This document shows, piece after piece, positions 58,808 through 64,000 of a stretch of 64,000 nucleotides of DNA. The notes beneath the pieces were generated by a model that searched no databases, was not told where the DNA came from, and was given only the letters and a program-made list of their open reading frames with translations. Position 1 is the first letter of the stretch; each line of letters opens with the position of its first letter. The stretch is taken from positions 1-64,000 of the forward strand of contig JBDOQK010000075.1 in NCBI GenBank assembly GCA_040437565.1. The letters run 5' to 3'. The position numbers and the translations under genes were made by a program. The DNA comes from Albugo candida (taxonomy: Eukaryota; Oomycota; Peronosporomycetes; Albuginales).

Positions 58808-59175
58808 ATATTTTTTTTACAAGTGGCGTTCTGTATCACCGCACGAGAATATCGATCAACCAATAAGCCTTGCCCAAGTCTCATTCTAGTAAAAGAACGC
58901 AGTCGCCATTCTTCTCGCTTCACGTGATACGATGATAGGCACAGAGATTGGGATCGATACTTTGGAATTCACGCAACCGGAAGAAGGAAGATAAGTATTT
59001 CAAGCAGTTGGGAAAGCCTTGAAAGCTTGAGTGAGTCTTTCAATCTCCACGCAGCGGTGTTATCTACGGATCTGTTCCCTTTGTTCAAAGAATCGGACGA
59101 TATGTGGTATTGACTATGGATTAGTGCTACGATAAGTTGCCTGTTGATAAAAATCTATTTGTAAGTATTGCTAAA
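58808..59175 (+). pseudogene. Duplicated 3' end of the propeller-like gene
   Basis: tacaagtggcgttctgtatc and cttcacgtgatacgat recur here from 53095-53210, followed by alignable sequence to about 59170 (matching to about 53450), with substitutions and indels. Only this 3' part is present, beginning immediately after the Copia fossil. It is a gene fragment, not a second gene. Confidence 0.8.
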
Positions 59176-62100
59176 TCCTGCCTTTTGTTTCCAATCTAAA
59201 AACGTGTGGATACTCGTCTTGTTCATTTTTATGGTAGTATTCAATGACTCAATCCAGCTCTTTGAACATTGTATTTGCAATGCCGTTTATAAGCATATGC
59301 TGTAGATCGCTAATTTGTACGTGATTCCTGATAAGGCTCAACAACGCAAAAGTTGACGACATCTCTTCCCTATCCACAAAGTACTTCTGATGTGCTTTCT
59401 TTTATCTCTTTTCTGAGTCTTTCAATGTACCTTCGATTTGCGCACAACTTTGTAGCGCTTCTTCGTATGAGAAAGTGCTGCATGGTCCTGGTACTGGCAC
59501 TATCGACCGCTCACGAACCTTTGTGGTAAAAGACAATGGCACAAGCCAGAGTTGTCTAATGATTCAAGTCAAATCTAAACTAGTATATTTCCCTTGAAGA
59601 CATGCATTTTTGACAATCACCACTCTCGTACCGCTGAAGAATTGTGAAGGGAATTTCTACGTCCCATTTGATTCATTTCATCTTCCAAAACGCTTACTAA
59701 ATGCTTAACCTAGATCTATTTTGATACAAGTCGATGTGGATGTTTGAATTCTACGCTATATTCCTCATTGTCCAGGTATAGAGATCTCAGCGTGGTCGTT
59801 AAATACTCGATCTTCCAGTGTATCACTAACGCCTCGCCGCCTATGTGGTCATTCCACAAATATATCTGTTCAAAGCAGAAGCAAGTGAAGACTAGACTTG
59901 ACTCGGACGAGGGCCTCTGAGACGCTATTATATCAACCCGGTGAAATAGTACTTTTTCCTGTTGGGACCATATTGTTATGTCATACCGTTGCTGATGAAG
60001 TACATAGCATGAATACTAAGGAAACGAATTTCGAAAGCTGAGTTGACGGTGATATCGCTTCTCTACGACGGAACAAATTATAGACAAGTAGGCGATAAGA
60101 ATTGAGGTGTTCATTATCAGAGGCGCTCAGTACTTGAAGTACCCTCCATCTAGTGGACCTACCTGGAACTGTCTTTGACAGAAGCGAAAGCGATCAAGTT
60201 TCAATGTTATAATTGCAGGATATGACAGTCCAAGTACAACTTTATATATTGAGGATCACGATGCTGTGGAATCAGAATTGTGAGTTCCTGCATAGAGAAT
60301 TGATATCCCGATTCTCTCATTTTATCAATCACAATGGAAAGAAAATGCGTAGTACGTCAATCTTGATACGTCGTTGCTAATAAGGGAATGCTTTAAAAAT
60401 TAAGGCTCAAATTTCCATCAGACATTGATGTGTATATAAATAATCAACAGTTGTAATGATAATGTATATCGATACCGTTCAGGAAGGCACATGACAATAG
60501 AATAAAGGTTGAGCGGTAGTTGATACATTTAAGGATCTCTGTAGGATCCGTGGAGCCATTCATTGCATTAGTTGAAAAAGCGAAGCAAGTCACTTGAAAG
60601 CGCCAATAAAACCTGCCCCGTTATTTAACATTGCATTGATGTTGACTGTGAGTATTCTTTCAATTTTGTCATTTAAGGCATTTCATATGCGAGAATTATC
60701 GACAACGATACCGCAAATAATTGATCCAGCAGCTTGAGCTAATGGACTCTAAGGTCCTATCGCGTCCTGTTGACGACCGACGTTGCGCGCTCCTACCGTC
60801 GATAATGGAGCATAGTCGATGTGAAATAGTGCAAACATCTGGGTTTAAGTAGCCTCCAAAGTGGTAGTTGTCATGCAATCCTGGTTTGTGACACGGTCAA
60901 GCAAGAAGGTATCAAATTAATGAGCTTAAAATCGTGTAGCTAGCATTTTAGATCTTACAACGTCGAGCATAGCCCTTATCTCTCTGTCAATTCATACGAC
61001 AATAGAAAGCTGTTTAGAGTATTATCCGGCAGAATCGGTGTTACGTCGAGTATATATCGATTCGTGACGCGAAAATCCACGAATAGGTATAGTGCATCAC
61101 ACAAAAGATCGGCTTTCTGCATATATATGATGAATGGATGTAATCGGCAGTGGACTTACGAGAATACGTTAACACAACCATATAGACTTCTACTAATTGT
61201 GAGAGCTCCAGTTGATGATCGAGTGTCATATAACAGCGTGGTAGTACTGAAACTGTACAATTACGCAAGAAATATCCATGATGAATATTGCTACGCCCAC
61301 TATTGATTCCTTTGCCCGTTACCTATGACTTTCCTCATATGCGTAAGATCTGAGACGAAACGCTCATAAATGATTTATCCCGCAGCTATCTTCCCTTATT
61401 AAATCTTACAACTGACCAGATACACACGCAGATAAAAACCCATAACAGAGCGAGTCGTGATGTATCATCTTGCTGCATAAGAACAATTGATGTGGCAATG
61501 CTCACACAAAGCGTACTGAGCTGCGTCACGTCAAGGAATACAGCTATATGTGCTGGAATATGAAAGCAAACACTCCAATCGCTTCGAGAAAACGTTTCGT
61601 TGACGCAGAGGATTTAAAATTGAGCTTGCATCGGACATCGTAATGCAGCCATTGCATATAGCTGCACCACGAACTAGCTTGATTGTAGAATTGTCTTGGC
61701 GCCACTTTGCGAGCTGATATTTCCCATGCCATACACAGGAATATGTCAGCGTTGACATGTCATATTGTACGGCGGTTTTGTCGATCAATAAGACAACCGA
61801 AAGAAGCGGTTCATAGTGCATTTAAAACGAAATGTACAAAATATGCAATAGCATTGATTCTGTCTTAAAGGCATGCTATCATATATACAGTAATAGAGCT
61901 CAACCACTGAGCAACACGAACGAAGTATAGGAAGCATTTCAGTACATAGGGTGGAAGAAGTGATGTATCACGTCCGGATGCAGTCATTTAGTTACGATGT
62001 ACGACAATGGGTGCAGAAGAAAATCCTACAGAACAATTCAATGTCAGTTTGACAAACAATTGCCGCCGAGTATTTAGACAGGAGGAAGCTGTAAATAGTA

Positions 62101-62879
62101 AAATAGGAGATTTCGTAGGGGTGTTGATGTTCAACATCGGAGTAGTGCGAGCATCAACGTTGGCAAAAAATTCGGACAGAATTTCCTTTGGACAACATAA
62201 AGGATAATCGATCATTGAGAGTAAAGTTGTGAGTTCATCGAACGTATGCACCTATGTAGCGCATTATATTCAAAAGACAGCAAGGCGAAACAAATAAGAA
62301 AGCGCGATAAAGCCAATTACCTGAAAAAACGTTATAGCAACGATACGAGTGTGAATGTCAAAAAATCGTCATACTAGTGTTGTGTATAACAAATCACTAT
62401 TGCAGCAGCAAAGAAGAGCGTGATAATTTGAGCTTGAGCGTATGAAAAGATGCAAAGTAATCCGCACTATTGAACGGACGAGAATTTGGTGAGAACGCAT
62501 TCAGCTATAATACCTAAGAGAATTTGATGGTGCTGTTCGAAGATGAATAGCTATACATATGCCTTTAGTAGCATAAAGTAAAAGGGTTTTGTAGCAATAA
62601 GTGCTGCTATTGGGAATATGCATCGCTTCAGTGTGAATTATATACTTTCAATGTCGCTTTTCTTGCGGACAAAATTGGTTTGACACGAGCTTTTTGTGTG
62701 TGCAACATCGTTGCGCTAATTTTGGTCATGTCAAGAGAAATCTGAATGTCAGATGGCGACAGAACATGATAGATACGATTCTCTTGTCGTGACATGATTT
62801 CGCACTGAAGTATGAGGTTGACGCGTGTTAGAAATGAATATTCAAGCAAGATTGGGCATTATAAAGGCATGTTTTGTTT
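59176..62879. other. Intergenic, no recognised gene
   Basis: Only short frames occur on either strand. None has a signal peptide followed by a convincing mature region and none has a known domain. Confidence 0.5.
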
Positions 62880-63596
62880 CTAGCCTAAGGAAGATGTTGA
62901 AGGGCGCACATTCAATTCCTCGAACAGTACACGATGCTTCGTTTTACCCTCATTTGTGTATCTCAGGAGTGTTAACGACATTTGTTTCAACGCTGATCTT
63001 CCGAGCACCAATTTTTTTGTCTTTACAAATCGGAATTCCGTTTTCTCTTCCAACTCCATCTTGATCTTATCAAGGGTTATCGTCCATGTCGTGTCCTTTT
63101 CTAGCGGCCAACGAGATGGAAGAGGTACAAGGCTGCTGGAGTACTTCAAAGCGTCAGGTATATCTGTCAATTCTTTGTAAACATCGATAAGAACAGTAAC
63201 TTGTAAATGCTTTTCAGTTTTTCTATCATGGCCAAAACCAATCTCCCATTCAGGGATTTCCTTTGAATGGTAGGCATTCTGCATTTCTGTGATGCTCGGT
63301 GAGGTTGTGCTAAAATTCAATGCAATTAAGCCGTCGGAAACGAATCTCAGCGTCGGACAATTTAATTGTGCGCTATGAGGGTACATACGGGTAATGAGTG
63401 CTCCGACATCTTTAAAATGAACTTCCCGTTCAGGTTTGAGACCACTCACACAAACGTAATCATGCGGATTTTGAATATTAAATAAAGTCTGGCCGCAGAA
63501 AAGGCCCTTATCATAAGGGCAATAACTTTTATCCGGTGCTGAAGTCGTTGAGAGATATAAAAATCCAAAATGATAGCTTAAACGGAGATATTTCAT
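62880..63596 (-). CDS. Small secreted protein, family member 2, 238 aa
   Basis: The frame is open further upstream, but I place the start at the ATG at 63596. There a signal peptide begins (MKYLRLSYHFGFLYLSTTSA), and the 50 residues before it look unlike a protein start. The mature part is about 218 residues. Its N-terminal third has cysteines (SYCPYDKGLFC, YVCVSG, LNCPTLRF). The C-terminal part is beta-rich and ends with the block shared with 53993-54784 (KLVLGRSALKQMSLTLLR, then HRVLFEELN). No recognised domain or host-translocation motif. Probably a distant paralogue of that gene, with similar leader and layout. Confidence 0.6.
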   Translation of the reverse strand: MKYLRLSYHFGFLYLSTTSAPDKSYCPYDKGLFCGQTLFNIQNPHDYVCVSGLKPEREVHFKDVGALITRMYPHSAQLNCPTLRFVSDGLIALNFSTTSPSITEMQNAYHSKEIPEWEIGFGHDRKTEKHLQVTVLIDVYKELTDIPDALKYSSSLVPLPSRWPLEKDTTWTITLDKIKMELEEKTEFRFVKTKKLVLGRSALKQMSLTLLRYTNEGKTKHRVLFEELNVRPSTSSLG

Positions 63597-64000
63597 AATA
63601 CTCAAGTCGGTTGGGATCGAAGGAATATTCAGAAATGAACAACAAGAAGCAAGGCTGAAAGTCCAAAAGTCCAAAAGTCGAACATATATGCCTTTCGACT
63701 TGATTTGATGACGACATCGTAACAATTTTGCATCAAGTGGCATCACGCACCTGCCTTTTATAAAACTTCAATGCTCATACGCGTTATTTTAATGATCGGA
63801 ATGCCACATCGTAAATGTCGCAGTATCATTTCCGGCGGATATAAAAGGCGGAATAATTGAAATCATGTTGGTGTACACCTTCCAATCCGATCCAAAAACC
63901 TACATTCGATTTCGCATCAAATAAATGAATGCAGCTGACTTGAAATTAGACTTCTTATCAACCCTACAGCTGTTCTGTCGCTTCTCGCCAACGGATAAAA
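63597..64000. other. Upstream region of secreted gene, window end
   Basis: The promoter of the minus-strand gene should lie here. I recognise no defined element and no further gene before the window ends. Confidence 0.4.

Noticed and set aside
58808-59175. Treating the region after the Copia fossil as part of its coding sequence
   Set aside because: It aligns with the 3' end of the host propeller-like gene at 53.09-53.45 kb instead.
1-64000. CRISPR arrays, rRNA genes and tRNA genes
   Set aside because: No regularly spaced repeat array, no rRNA core sequence and no tRNA-like A/B box pair were noticed. A covariance-model scan was not possible here.

Overview
The window looks like nuclear DNA of an oomycete plant pathogen, most probably a white rust (Albugo). 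The reasons are: Crinkler (CRN) headers with the LYLAK form of the LFLAK motif; two large secreted proteins that open with a CHxC / CX2CX5G motif, the signature of Albugo CHXC and CCG effectors; short introns of about 54-60 nt with GT..AG ends; AT-rich, gene-poor DNA; and scattered DNA transposon, LINE and Copia remains. Eight 100-base runs of N mark scaffold gaps. The genus is inferred from gene families, not from a search.

Layout. 0.3-2.3 kb: CRN relic with a P-loop NTPase part. 4.06-10.14 kb: two diverged tandem copies of a 3-kb unit (unit A). 13.1 kb: fragment of an RRM-protein tail. 13.5-19.05 kb: two tandem copies of a 2.7-kb unit (unit B). 19.2-21.2 kb: intact 687-aa CCG/CHXC effector. 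22.0-22.76 kb: LINE reverse transcriptase fragment. 23.06-23.5 kb: second CRN header, cut by a gap. 24.1-27.0 kb and 27.04-27.75 kb: single diverged copies of A and B (A', B'). 27.97-30.02 kb: second CCG gene, decayed. The order CRN - A - B - CCG therefore occurs twice, which suggests an old duplication of an effector block.

32.28-38.51 kb is a Mutator-like element carrying a MULE transposase relic. A TA-flanked Tc1/mariner-like DDE transposon (35.27-38.40 kb) has inserted in its right terminal inverted repeat. 38.5-46.8 kb has no recognised gene, apart from one weak secreted-peptide candidate. 46.9-47.3 kb holds a short CRN relic.

49-54.8 kb is the ordinary gene-bearing part: a Cys-rich, probably GPI-anchored secreted protein; a complete mitochondrial dihydrolipoyl dehydrogenase; a divergently transcribed spliced beta-propeller-like gene; and a small secreted protein. 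The 3' end of the propeller gene is duplicated at 58.8-59.2 kb, directly against a GC-rich Copia-like fossil (57.3-58.8 kb). A distant paralogue of the small secreted protein lies at 62.9-63.6 kb.

Five of the eight gaps are flanked by the same sequence on both sides (79-643 bp). They are most simply unmerged contig overlaps, so the second copies should not be counted as biology. The gap at 51.86 kb splits the propeller gene in this way.
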